NCBI GenBank assembly: GCA_902769535.1
Contig: CACXPH010000010.1
Coordinates: forward strand, 50,515 to 114,514
DNA: 64,000 nt
Direction of reading: 5' to 3'
DNA from: an uncultured Bacteroidales bacterium
GTDB taxonomy: Bacteria > Bacteroidota > Bacteroidia > Bacteroidales > Paludibacteraceae
Shown here one piece after another: positions 25,901-34,882 of the stretch. The position numbers and the translations under genes were made by a program. Numbering within the stretch: position 1 is the stretch's first letter; the number at the start of each line of letters is the position of its first letter. A model generated the notes under the pieces. That model ran no database searches. It had not been told where the DNA came from and saw only the letters and a list, made by a program, of their open reading frames with translations.

Positions 25901-27778
25901 CTATGGTTCAATATGTAAATCTATCGCACCGGCGACCTCAGTGCTTAACTCACCGGTTTGCGGCAGGATTTCATCCACCGCACAATAGACGCGGATAAAG
26001 TCCACCTTCTCCAGCGTGACAGGTTGTCCGCTTGCGTCCACTGCCCAAGAGAGGTCAAAGGACGTACCCTCGAGGTCTGTATTGGGTTTGTTGTCCACAT
26101 AACCGAAATCGAGTATGCGCTGAACGTTTTGGTTGTTGATCTTCGCCGACTGAGGCGGGAGTAATGCACCGTTAAGCGTGTACTCATCGGCTGTAAGCCA
26201 CTGCGGATAGTACGGGTGCTTATGGAAGGGGTTCTGTAGCGTGTCGCCCTCGCGCGTATAGGTCACAGCATGGTTATGTTCGGTCTGCGGATCGTCGTAG
26301 AGACAGCCTTTGAGTTCATACCAGGTGTCGTCGGGCAGGCCGTTGCCATTCGTATCTTGGCTCACCAGCACAATACCGGGTTCAGAACTACCGTACTCAT
26401 CACTACCGGTCATGTAGAAGGCATTGCCGAGGATCTGCAGGTCACGTCCTTCTTTGTTCTCTACCGCATGGTCAAAACCGAAGGTCACATAACCACCCCA
26501 ACCTCCTAAGGAAATCATGCCTCCGGCATTATTGGCAATGGCTTTTTCGCACTTACGGCACATAGATTCCGCATCATCTCCTTCCTCGTATTTAGGCAGT
26601 TCATTGACGAACTGACCCATGCCGGGCACGAACTCGTATACGCGATTGATATACGGCGAGTACGTCGCAGTTGTGTCATGGTGCGTGGTGTCGCCGTGCA
26701 GGTCATAGGCACCGGTCACAAGGCATAAGTGACCCGGTATATCGCCGGTCTTCGCTGTCCAGCACTCCTGTCCCGTAAGGCTATAGCAATGCAGCACACC
26801 AGACGAGACGTAGTTCTTCGCGTCGGTAATATAGAGGGCATCCTCTGTTAGAAGCAGCCCGTACGGGTGCTCGTACGTGCTCAGTGAGAGCGTTGAAAGC
26901 GATTTGTAGTCGGCCGTCGAGAAGGAACATAAGGCTTTGTTCTCTCCATCGAGAATACCCACCGTGCTGCCGCAAACAGATATATTCGCACACGGCATTT
27001 CGATGCGATGCACGATTTGTTCGTTTTTGAGCACCACCACTTGTGGCTTGACGTCTTTGTAGTTTCCTTGACAGCACACCCAGAGTTGGTTATGGTCGTC
27101 TTTGCGGAGACGTGTCGGGTTCAGACCGACCGATATACGGCGAACCTCTTGGAACGAATGGAGGTCCACAACCGAGATAGTCGAGTCGTACTGATTTACC
27201 AGATAGCCTCCGGAATTGACCACATAGAGTTGGTCTCCTATGACACACAACTCGTCCGGTTGGTGACCTACTTTCACTTCGCGGGTGATCTGAAGCGTGG
27301 CGGTGTCTACTTCGTAGACAGATCCTAACAGTTCGGGATTCGCCACAGAACCTACATACGCACTGACATAGAGTTTGTCACCGTGAAAAGCCATGTACCG
27401 GCAATTAGAGATCTCCACTTGGCCTATATGTCGTGCTTGGATATCCATTACTTCGACCTTATGCGAGCAGTTGATTACCGCATAGAGGCGTCCTCCGTGT
27501 TGCTGCACATCGTTACCTACATCGCCCAACTCTTTGAGTTGGTTCGGGTTTTGTGCACCGTACCAATTGCTATAATAATCGCCTTTCTCGAGGTTCATGT
27601 AGTCCAGTCGTGCCTTATTCGAACCCATGTTTCCCTCGCAGAGGATATACAAACCACCCTTCCCCGTCAGGTCCGTGACATGCGTACCGATGGTGGGGTA
27701 AATCACTTCGTCGCCTCTACAAGACCATAGAAGCAAAGAACAAAGAGCAAAGACTAATATCTTACGGCTAATGTGCAT
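25901..27778 (-). CDS. Surface lipoprotein: BtuG-like beta-propeller fused to a C-terminal domain
   Basis: 625 residues. Lipobox LLLWSC with Cys20. Residues ~35-370 show YncE/DUF5074-type propeller blades (GGLYILCEGNMGSNKARLDYM, VGHQPDELCVIGDQLYVVNSGG, ISVGLNPTRLRKDDHNQLWVCC), as in BtuG, the surface protein that binds B12 very tightly and caps BtuB. Residues ~385-625 are a second domain (GGYVTFGFDHAVENKEG, YGSSEPGIVLVSQDTNGNG, DFIRVYCAVDE) of a kind usually found as a separate surface protein. It overlaps btuB by 25 bases, consistent with a BtuBG complex. The fused architecture is the unusual part. Confidence 0.8.
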   Translation of the reverse strand: MHISRKILVFALCSLLLWSCRGDEVIYPTIGTHVTDLTGKGGLYILCEGNMGSNKARLDYMNLEKGDYYSNWYGAQNPNQLKELGDVGNDVQQHGGRLYAVINCSHKVEVMDIQARHIGQVEISNCRYMAFHGDKLYVSAYVGSVANPELLGSVYEVDTATLQITREVKVGHQPDELCVIGDQLYVVNSGGYLVNQYDSTISVVDLHSFQEVRRISVGLNPTRLRKDDHNQLWVCCQGNYKDVKPQVVVLKNEQIVHRIEMPCANISVCGSTVGILDGENKALCSFSTADYKSLSTLSLSTYEHPYGLLLTEDALYITDAKNYVSSGVLHCYSLTGQECWTAKTGDIPGHLCLVTGAYDLHGDTTHHDTTATYSPYINRVYEFVPGMGQFVNELPKYEEGDDAESMCRKCEKAIANNAGGMISLGGWGGYVTFGFDHAVENKEGRDLQILGNAFYMTGSDEYGSSEPGIVLVSQDTNGNGLPDDTWYELKGCLYDDPQTEHNHAVTYTREGDTLQNPFHKHPYYPQWLTADEYTLNGALLPPQSAKINNQNVQRILDFGYVDNKPNTDLEGTSFDLSWAVDASGQPVTLEKVDFIRVYCAVDEILPQTGELSTEVAGAIDLHIEP

Positions 27779-29784
27779 CGTACATTTGTTTTAGGCATCG
27801 GGTAATTCTGGATTACTTCGTAATCCTGCCCGAGCAGGTTATTGATTTCAATATTGGCTTTCAGCCAAACGGGCTGTTTGTCTTGCTCAGCTCTAAGCTG
27901 CCACTCTCCATACACGCTCAAGTCGTGCGTATACCAGGGCTGGACGTAGTTATAGATGGTGTTCTCTTGCTGGCAATACCGCTCACCAACATAGATGAAC
28001 GAATAATTGAGTCCATAATGATCTCCACGCTTACTTGTCCAATCAAGTCCCACCACTACACTCCCGCTGTGCCACGGGATATACGGAATCTGGTGACCAT
28101 AATAGGTGTCATTTGGATTGGTTATGTCAATCGCCGTCTGGTACGTATAGTTAAGTCGTGTACGCAGTACAAAGCGCAAGGGCAGATAGAACGACAGATC
28201 AGCCTTGGCATCTACGCCGTTGATCTTCACCGTACCTAAATTGAGCATTGTCCACCTAAACTGCTGTCCCTTCGGGTAGGCGATGATTTTATCCGTCACG
28301 CGGTTATAGTAATACGAAGCAGACGTCTGAATACTGAAAACTGAATTCTGTATTCTGTAATCTAAAGAAACCGAGTGCTGCCGTGCCAACTCCGGACGGA
28401 GGTTCGCATTACCGAGATCTGTATAATAGAGGTCATTGAAAGTCGGATAGCGATAACTCTGCTTATAGAACGCATTCAAACTTAAGTCAATCTTCGGGTA
28501 CGGTCTAAAGGAAACGAAAATACCTGGCGTTATTTTCGGATTTGTGATTGGTGATTGGTGATTGGTGATTTGGGTCATGAGCACGCTTGCTTGCACGCGT
28601 AGATATTCCTTGACGTTGAATGCTGTTGCTGCAGAAAGCCAATGCGAATGACGATTGAAATGCTCCGGCGCAGCCTCTAAAAGCAAATTCTCCCTTGCAA
28701 GCGTGTTAAACTGGTAGTCATAGGCCAGCGAAGCGTCCCACCAATTGAAGATCTGCACCTTATTCGCAAACGACAGATACACCTCTTGCTGTAGGTACTC
28801 ATTATTAGACGGCAGCAGTCGGTCATCGTAGTTCCAGTAATGCGTGTAATCATTCGCGTACTTGACCAGCACACGCGTTGACCATCGGTTAAACCACTCG
28901 TCCTGCCATTCGCCTTGCACAAATGTATTCCTGTCTCGTAACCGTTCACCATTACGCCAGACGTTATTGACAATCGCTCCAGGTATACCGCGCTCCGACC
29001 AATAGTTATACGCATGCAGACGCCAGAAACCCGTTGTGCGGTAGTAATGGTGCAGGCCTAATTCCGTACGCACCGCATTAATATCTCCGTTTTGCCGTAC
29101 GGCCGTCGTGTCATAGGCTGTCTCACCGGTAGGAAGCACACGTTTATAGCGGAAAGGATACTTACCGTCTGAATAGACGTATTCGGCATCGAGTGTGAGG
29201 GACAGAGCGTCCGTCAGTTTGACATCCACGCCTATATTCGGATTAGCTAATGCAAACGAACCGAAACGCATCTGCGCGTGCGCATGTACGCGCTCGCCCG
29301 TTTTAAAATAAGGTTTGCGCGTAGTAAGATACACGTTTCCTGCCGAACCAAACTCGCGTGCCGACTGGAATATATCCGATTTCTGACCATTGAACAATTG
29401 GATCTGCTCCATGTTATCGAGCGAGAAGCGCCCGAGATCCACTTGACCGTTTTGCGCATTCCCTAACTGCACGCCGTTATAATAGACAGCCGTGTGCTGG
29501 CTACCCATAGAGCGGACGTTGATGGTCTTGATACCACCTACTCCGCCATAGTCCTTGAGTTGAACGCCCGAGAAATACCGCAACGCGTCTGCCACAGACA
29601 GGGCATTAAGTCGCTGCAGTTCCGCACCTTTGAGTGTCTGCGGGATAATCACATCCTTCGTCAAGGCACGCGCAGTAACTTCCACCTCCTCTATTTGGAA
29701 GCGGTTATACAGCGTGTCCGGCTCTGCAAATAGAGCCACGGCACAAAGTGCGAAGATAAATATGAATAGTTTGCGTCTTACCAT
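27754..29784 (-). CDS. btuB: TonB-dependent cobalamin receptor, BtuB-like
   Basis: 676-residue outer-membrane receptor. Signal peptide (LFIFIFALCAVALFA), a TonB box-like IEEVEVTARAL, a plug domain (LNALSVADALRYFSGVQLKDYGG, INVRSMGSQHTAVYYNGVQLGN), then a 22-strand barrel ending in aromatic-terminated TLAVRY. The cobalamin riboswitch directly upstream identifies the substrate. Two heptamer arrays are read in frame: one gives NSVFSIQTSA, the other ITNHQSPITN, in regions expected to be extracellular loops or strand edges. First gene of the B12 operon. Confidence 0.93.
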   Translation of the reverse strand: MVRRKLFIFIFALCAVALFAEPDTLYNRFQIEEVEVTARALTKDVIIPQTLKGAELQRLNALSVADALRYFSGVQLKDYGGVGGIKTINVRSMGSQHTAVYYNGVQLGNAQNGQVDLGRFSLDNMEQIQLFNGQKSDIFQSAREFGSAGNVYLTTRKPYFKTGERVHAHAQMRFGSFALANPNIGVDVKLTDALSLTLDAEYVYSDGKYPFRYKRVLPTGETAYDTTAVRQNGDINAVRTELGLHHYYRTTGFWRLHAYNYWSERGIPGAIVNNVWRNGERLRDRNTFVQGEWQDEWFNRWSTRVLVKYANDYTHYWNYDDRLLPSNNEYLQQEVYLSFANKVQIFNWWDASLAYDYQFNTLARENLLLEAAPEHFNRHSHWLSAATAFNVKEYLRVQASVLMTQITNHQSPITNPKITPGIFVSFRPYPKIDLSLNAFYKQSYRYPTFNDLYYTDLGNANLRPELARQHSVSLDYRIQNSVFSIQTSASYYYNRVTDKIIAYPKGQQFRWTMLNLGTVKINGVDAKADLSFYLPLRFVLRTRLNYTYQTAIDITNPNDTYYGHQIPYIPWHSGSVVVGLDWTSKRGDHYGLNYSFIYVGERYCQQENTIYNYVQPWYTHDLSVYGEWQLRAEQDKQPVWLKANIEINNLLGQDYEVIQNYPMPKTNVRCTLAVRY
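28327..28368. repeat. Heptamer array 1 in btuB
   Basis: Six 7-bp units: CTGAATA, CTGAAAA, CTGAATT, CTGTATT, CTGTAAT, CTAAAGA, in frame with btuB on the other strand. Confidence 0.8.
28543..28570. repeat. Heptamer array 2 in btuB
   Basis: Four units: TGTGATT, then GGTGATT three times. Same NNNGATT theme as the btuF array. Confidence 0.85.
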
Positions 29785-29908
29785 TGTTCGTCCTATTCCA
29801 GGAGGACTCTCAATTGCGCGAGGGGGAAGCGATCTGGCTTAGACCCTTAGGTCATCACAGTTGCCGGTCAGTCCGGGATTCGCACCCGAGTTCTCTTCCT
29901 TCCTTGCG
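29785..29908 (-). promoter_or_regulatory. Cobalamin riboswitch
   Basis: The minus-strand leader of btuB contains the cobalamin-riboswitch core: GGGTGCGAATCCCGGACTGA, then CCGGCAACTGTGAT, and the B12-box-like AAGCCAGATCGCTTCC. Downstream, GTCCT...AGGAC close to the btuB start could form the regulatory hairpin that hides the ribosome site when B12 binds. It starts directly after the DUF1846 stop, so transcription may come from read-through or from a promoter inside that gene; no consensus promoter was found. Confidence 0.92.
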
Positions 29909-31390
29909 TTATTTTTTAGCGGGATCTGTTGTCAAATCAATTCCTAATTTTTTAAATGTTCGCCAGTCCACTTCCTTGAGCATAACCGTCGAGTGTGCCT
30001 GACAGCCCTTGAGAAGCGGTAATGTATCGAGTGCCTTGCGGCAGTTTTCATCTTGGAGCGAGAGGACAGACAGTGCCACCAGCACCTCATCTGTATGCAG
30101 ACGCGGATTCTGACCGTGCAGATAACTGATCTTGGTTTGCTGGATCGGTTCTATGAACTTCTCCGGAATGAGTCGCACCGCATGATCTATACCGGCTAAC
30201 TCTTTCATCGCATTGATGAGTAGCGCAGCCGATGAACCCAACAGATGTCCGGCCTCGGCCGTGATGATACGTCCGTCCGGCAGTTCGATAGCTGCACAGT
30301 GAGCAAACACACCATCGTGCAATGCACCCGACAACGCTCTGCGCTCACGGGCTGCTACCGTCGTACGGCGGTACGCCGTGTTGATACCTAACTGTTGCTG
30401 CAGCAGTGCCAGTTTCTTGATCTCAGCATCATTACATTTGCCGTTAGCCAAATGGCACAAGGCCTGGAAATAACGACGGATGATCTCTTGCTTGCTCGCC
30501 TCACGCACCGCCTTGTCGTCGCTAATACAGAAACCGACCATGTTAACCCCCATTTCTGTAGGCGAGTGGTAAGGGCTTGTTCCGTATATCGAAGTAAACA
30601 ACGCATCCAACACCGGATAAATCTCAATGTCACGGTTGTAGTTCACTGCAGTCTTACCGGTTGCCTCCAGATGGAAGGGATCGATCATATTCACATCGTT
30701 CAGATCCGCTGTCGCCGCTTCGTATGCCACGTTCAGCGGGTGCTTGAGCGGCAAGTTCCAAACCGGGAAAGTCTCGAACTTCGCATATCCTGCCTTACGA
30801 CCGTGTTTCTGCTCGTTATAGAGTTGACTCAGGCATACAGCCATCTTACCGCTTCCGGGACCCGGAGCTGTCACTACTACCAACGGACGGGTTGTCTCCA
30901 CGAAGTCATTTCTACCAAACCCTTCTTCCGAAGCAATCAGATCCACGTTATGCGGATAGCCCTCAATGATGTAATGGTAGTACACACGGATGCCCTTGCG
31001 CTCCAAACGTTGACGGTATGCATCCGCCGAGCGTTGACCGGAGTAATGGGTAATAACCACCGAAGAGACAAAGAAACCGCGGTTCATAAACTCTTCGCGC
31101 AGACGGAGTACGTCTTCATCGTAGGTAATACCCAGGTCCTGGCGCACCTTGTTTCGCTCTATATCTTCGGCCGAGAGCACGATCAGGATTTCCAGTGAGT
31201 CCTGCAGTTGCGTTAACATCTGCAACTTACTGTCCGGCATGAAGCCCGGCAGTACACGACTCGCGTGCAGGTCATCGAACAGCTTGCCGCCTAACTCCAG
31301 GTAGAGCTTGTTATCGAACTGCCCTATTCGCTCGCGGATATTCTCCGACTGGATACGAATATATTTGTCATTATCAAAAGCCGTTGTCAT
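29909..31390 (-). CDS. DUF1846 family protein
   Basis: 493 residues, full length for the DUF1846 family of soluble cytoplasmic proteins with unknown function: DKYIRIQSENIRERIGQFDN at the start, VVTAPGPGSGKMAVCLSQLY (a P-loop-like segment, residues ~165-185), SPTEMGVNMVGFCISDD, and RRYFQALC. It is last in the capsule operon, 20 bases after wzc, across a heptamer array. There is no evident link to polysaccharide export, so its place may be incidental. Confidence 0.9.
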   Translation of the reverse strand: MTTAFDNDKYIRIQSENIRERIGQFDNKLYLELGGKLFDDLHASRVLPGFMPDSKLQMLTQLQDSLEILIVLSAEDIERNKVRQDLGITYDEDVLRLREEFMNRGFFVSSVVITHYSGQRSADAYRQRLERKGIRVYYHYIIEGYPHNVDLIASEEGFGRNDFVETTRPLVVVTAPGPGSGKMAVCLSQLYNEQKHGRKAGYAKFETFPVWNLPLKHPLNVAYEAATADLNDVNMIDPFHLEATGKTAVNYNRDIEIYPVLDALFTSIYGTSPYHSPTEMGVNMVGFCISDDKAVREASKQEIIRRYFQALCHLANGKCNDAEIKKLALLQQQLGINTAYRRTTVAARERRALSGALHDGVFAHCAAIELPDGRIITAEAGHLLGSSAALLINAMKELAGIDHAVRLIPEKFIEPIQQTKISYLHGQNPRLHTDEVLVALSVLSLQDENCRKALDTLPLLKGCQAHSTVMLKEVDWRTFKKLGIDLTTDPAKK

Positions 31391-31397
31391 ATGCTTT

Positions 31398-31425
31398 TAG
31401 TATTCAGTAATCAGTTTTCAGTCTT
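31398..31425. repeat. Heptamer array over the wzc stop
   Basis: TAGTATT, CAGTAAT, CAGTTTT, CAGTCTT: four 7-bp units that include the last codons and stop of the wzc-like gene. Confidence 0.75.
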
Positions 31426-34089
31426 ATTTTTCTCCTGCGCCTCCTCATCGTCCTCGTCATGGTGATAGTAGTAATACGAGCGATAAGCCTTGTCATCCTT
31501 GACAAGTTTGCCATAGAGCTTACCGTATATCTTACCATAACGTGTGGAGTTACTGTGCTTACCGCCGTAACCGTAACCATAACCGCCGTAACCACCGTAA
31601 CCGAGGTGTCCGTAACCGTAACCGCCGTAACCACCGTAACCGTAACCGTAACCGGAACCGTACGAGTGACGTCCTTCGGTCGGAATATCCGAGAGGATGA
31701 TCTGCACCTTCTCCGGTTGATCCACTACTTCCGTCATCTGCTCGAGTGTCTGCTTGCAGTAGGACTTATTGGTCTGCATACAACGGATAACGAACAGACA
31801 CATATCGCTATGCTCAATAACGGCATACGCATCCGGTACCAGACCGATAGGCGATGTATCTATCACGATATAATCGTACTTCTCGCGCAACTCCGCAATC
31901 GTCTTACCGAGTTTATCAGCGTGTACCAACTCACCCGGGTTAGGCGGGATATTTCCGGCACGCACGAAATCAAATCCGAACGGTGTGTCCTTGACCATCA
32001 CATCCTCCAACTCACAGTCGCCAATGAGGTAGTTGCTCATACCGTTACCATTCTCCAGACCTAACTTGGTGTGGATATTCGGTTTACGAAGGTCAAGGTC
32101 GATCAGCAACACCTTACGTCCGGTCATACCGTACAAGGCAGCGAGGTTCGTAGACAGGAAGGTCTTACCGTCACCGGACTCCGTGGAGGTAATGCAGATG
32201 ACCATCTTGTCCTTACGCCTAAGCACGAACTCTATACGTGTACGGATAGCACGGAGCATCTCCGCGTAACTGGAACGAGGCGAAGCACGTACCAGCGTCG
32301 GGTTTTGGTTCTTCGCGTGACGCAAGGTTCCGATAAGACGGAAGTATTTCAGTTTCACTACATCTTTCGGCGAGCGGATCTTGTTATTGAGCAACTCGCT
32401 GAGGATAATCAGTACTAACGGAATCAAGAAACCGACAATCAGATAGGTCGTAGTCGTCTTGGACTTCGCCTTGGCGTTCATGATAGCCGTTGTACGCGCC
32501 TTATCCATGATAGAGTTATCCGGCGTGTTAGACGCTTTCTGGATCTCGGCTTCCGCACGTTTCTGCAGGAAAAAAGTGTAGTAGTTATCGTCGATGCGGT
32601 AGTTACGCTCGATACCTACCATTTGCAACTCTTTCTCCGGCAGTTTCTTTAGATCACGTTCCACCTCTGCGATGCGCTGCTGCAGGTCGGCTTTTTCTAT
32701 CTCCAGGCTCGCACGCATCGAGGTGACTACCTCTTCGATAGATGTCTTGACGTTTTCGATATCCTTCGTATATTTCGCGTAGTACACGTTCTTCTCGGTC
32801 AACTCACCGCGTTGCAGACGCAGGTCGTTGAGTTGCTGAACGAGTCCCATCAGGATCGGTTCGTTCACTCCCATCGTGGTCGGCGCAATGACTGCTCCGG
32901 TCTCTATATTCTGATGGATATACGAGATGAGGTAGTCGAAATAGGTCTCACGCAAACGTAACTCCATGGTCTGCTGGTCATAAGCCGAGATACGTGCCAT
33001 CAACTGTCCGGCATACGAACTAACGTCCACGAACTTGTTCTCCTGACGAAAATTGGTCATCGCACCTTCGCTCACCTCCAAGGAAGATTGCAGATTCTCC
33101 AACTGTTGGTTGATGAAGCGGATGGAGTTCTCTGCCACCTCGTTCTTTTGCTCGAGGTTTTGCAGCAGGTAGATCTTAGCCAGCATGTCGATGAACTCAC
33201 AGTCACGTTGCGGCGTCTCACTGGTCAGCGATAGCGCTAAGACTGTCGATCCTTCCGTCACAAAGCTCAACTGCAGACGACTCATGAACTCATCCACCAG
33301 CGACTCGTGCGTACGGAAACGGAAATAGATCTTACCGCTATTGACCATCAACTCGGTCGGCCAGAAGGTTGCCTCGAACAGGTGACACTTGACCGGTTCT
33401 CCGTATTTGACGTTCAACTCAAGCGGCACATCCTCTTCGGTCGAAGAGATATGCAGCGTACCGTCGTTACGGAAATTGATCTGATACAACATGCCGTAAG
33501 CTCGTGCATCTACGAACGTCGGCTCGATGAGAACCGGTGTCTGACGGTATAACTGACGGGTCTTAAAACGACCTTGCGTGATATACTCCACGTTGAGGAA
33601 CGGCAGACTGTCCACTACTCTACTCATCAAGTCGTACGAACCGAGCATGATCATCTGGTTGTTCACGTTCTTATAGCCCGGATCCACACCGAAACCCTGC
33701 ATCAACGTCGAAGCGGTACCTCCGTAGGTACTACTCTCTTTGATGACGATCGTGCCTTGCGAATAATACGAAGGAATCCAGCGACGGTTCTTAAGCATCG
33801 CGAGACTCATTGCGATCACCAACGCTATCACGAACAGGTACCAATAATGAAGGAAGGTTAAGAACCACTCGAGCGGGTTGAAGTTCACCATTCCCTCTTC
33901 GTCATCACCGTCTTTCTGCGGATCGGCCTGATAATACTGCTGGTTGCCACCGGCCTGGTAATAGTTGTTATTACCGTAAGGCTGATAGTATGGATTACCT
34001 CCGTGATTGTAATAGTTGTTGTTACCTCCGGGGGTGTAATAATTGTTATTACCACCCGGGTTGTAATACTGATTATTGTTTTTATTCAT
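31411..34089 (-). CDS. Wzc-like polysaccharide co-polymerase / tyrosine autokinase
   Basis: 892-residue BY-kinase that controls chain length and export of capsule or exopolysaccharide. Order: an Asn/Tyr/Gly-rich cytoplasmic N-terminus (residues ~1-60, repeated GGNNNYY), first membrane segment (LHYWYLFVIALVIAMSLAML), a periplasmic Wzz domain with coiled coil (~100-530), a second membrane segment (TTYLIVGFLIPLVLIILSEL), then the kinase with Walker A TSTESGDGKTFLSTNLA (~640), Walker A' VLLIDLDLRKPN and Walker B DYIVIDTSP. The C-terminal ~70 residues are an extreme Gly/Tyr tail (repeated GYGGYGYG) followed by RSYYYYHHDEDDEE, more tyrosines than usual for autophosphorylation. It pairs with the two Wza-like proteins encoded upstream. 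Confidence 0.93.
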   Translation of the reverse strand: MNKNNNQYYNPGGNNNYYTPGGNNNYYNHGGNPYYQPYGNNNYYQAGGNQQYYQADPQKDGDDEEGMVNFNPLEWFLTFLHYWYLFVIALVIAMSLAMLKNRRWIPSYYSQGTIVIKESSTYGGTASTLMQGFGVDPGYKNVNNQMIMLGSYDLMSRVVDSLPFLNVEYITQGRFKTRQLYRQTPVLIEPTFVDARAYGMLYQINFRNDGTLHISSTEEDVPLELNVKYGEPVKCHLFEATFWPTELMVNSGKIYFRFRTHESLVDEFMSRLQLSFVTEGSTVLALSLTSETPQRDCEFIDMLAKIYLLQNLEQKNEVAENSIRFINQQLENLQSSLEVSEGAMTNFRQENKFVDVSSYAGQLMARISAYDQQTMELRLRETYFDYLISYIHQNIETGAVIAPTTMGVNEPILMGLVQQLNDLRLQRGELTEKNVYYAKYTKDIENVKTSIEEVVTSMRASLEIEKADLQQRIAEVERDLKKLPEKELQMVGIERNYRIDDNYYTFFLQKRAEAEIQKASNTPDNSIMDKARTTAIMNAKAKSKTTTTYLIVGFLIPLVLIILSELLNNKIRSPKDVVKLKYFRLIGTLRHAKNQNPTLVRASPRSSYAEMLRAIRTRIEFVLRRKDKMVICITSTESGDGKTFLSTNLAALYGMTGRKVLLIDLDLRKPNIHTKLGLENGNGMSNYLIGDCELEDVMVKDTPFGFDFVRAGNIPPNPGELVHADKLGKTIAELREKYDYIVIDTSPIGLVPDAYAVIEHSDMCLFVIRCMQTNKSYCKQTLEQMTEVVDQPEKVQIILSDIPTEGRHSYGSGYGYGYGGYGGYGYGHLGYGGYGGYGYGYGGKHSNSTRYGKIYGKLYGKLVKDDKAYRSYYYYHHDEDDEEAQEKNKTEN
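31560..31660. repeat. Imperfect 9-bp repeats encoding the Gly/Tyr tail
   Basis: Plus-strand CCGTAACCA-type 9-mers repeated with variation encode Gly-Tyr and Gly-Gly-Tyr on the minus strand. Units are multiples of three, so copy number could change without frameshift. Confidence 0.75.
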
Positions 34090-34116
34090 AACTCTAACCT
34101 TTAACCTATAACTTTT
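34089..34116. repeat. Heptamer array between wza-like and wzc-like genes
   Basis: TAACTCT, AACCTTT, AACCTAT, AACTTTT: four 7-bp units filling the intergenic gap. Confidence 0.75.
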
Positions 34117-34882
34117 ACTTATAGATGTATGCCACGTAGTTAAGTACTGTCGTCAGGAGTGCCACCGAACTGGTAATCAGACCGATGAAGCCTGAGTAGT
34201 TCTGCACGGTGTAGAAGCTGTTCTTCGTGCGGGCTACATAGATCACGTCGTTCGGATAGACGTAGTAGTATTTAGAATCGATAATACTGTTGGTTCGCAT
34301 ATCAAACTCCAGAATCTCCGGTTCTTCGCCGTTATCTCGCGGACGGATGATACGGATATGCCTACGGTCACCGCTGTTCATCACATCGCCGGTCATGGCG
34401 AGCGCCTGGAAGATATTCATCTTCTCCTTGTAGATATAGAACTGTCCGGCATGCGCATCTCCGATCACCGAGAAATACTTATTGTACAACGACACTTTCA
34501 CATCGGCGTCAGGAATGATCTCGCGGAAAGCGGCCTTCAGGGTATCCTGCGCCTCTTTCTCCGTCAGGCCTTGTACTTTCACCGGCTTGAGGAACGGCAG
34601 ATCAATCGTGCCATCCTCATGGACGCGGTAGGAATTGGCGTACTGACCGGACGTATAGGTATTTGTACCGAGCATCTTACTCATCGTCTCATCCATAGAA
34701 ATAAGACGATAGATGATCTCGTCGTTCACACGAATACGGTAGGGTTCATACGGCACGGAGTCGTAAACCGGCAGTTTGTTGGTCTTCGTCGGTTCTTGCA
34801 GATAACCGATCACACGATGACTGTAACAACTGCTCATCAACACGGCAACGAGGCCGAAAAGGACTACTTTTATCGTTTTCAT
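34115..34882 (-). CDS. Wza-like polysaccharide export lipoprotein, copy 2
   Basis: 255 residues with lipobox LMSSC. Polysaccharide export (Poly_export) domain: YEPYRIRVNDEIIYRLISMDE and YRVHEDGTIDLPFLKPVKVQGLTEKEAQDTL, then an SLBB-like segment (YFSVIGDAHAGQFYIYKEKMNIFQALAMTGD). A C-terminal hydrophobic stretch (FIGLITSSVALLTTVLNYVAYIYK) is the outer-membrane helix expected of Wza. It starts 4 bases inside the end of copy 1, and both may form one hetero- or two separate export pores. Confidence 0.9.
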   Translation of the reverse strand: MKTIKVVLFGLVAVLMSSCYSHRVIGYLQEPTKTNKLPVYDSVPYEPYRIRVNDEIIYRLISMDETMSKMLGTNTYTSGQYANSYRVHEDGTIDLPFLKPVKVQGLTEKEAQDTLKAAFREIIPDADVKVSLYNKYFSVIGDAHAGQFYIYKEKMNIFQALAMTGDVMNSGDRRHIRIIRPRDNGEEPEILEFDMRTNSIIDSKYYYVYPNDVIYVARTKNSFYTVQNYSGFIGLITSSVALLTTVLNYVAYIYK

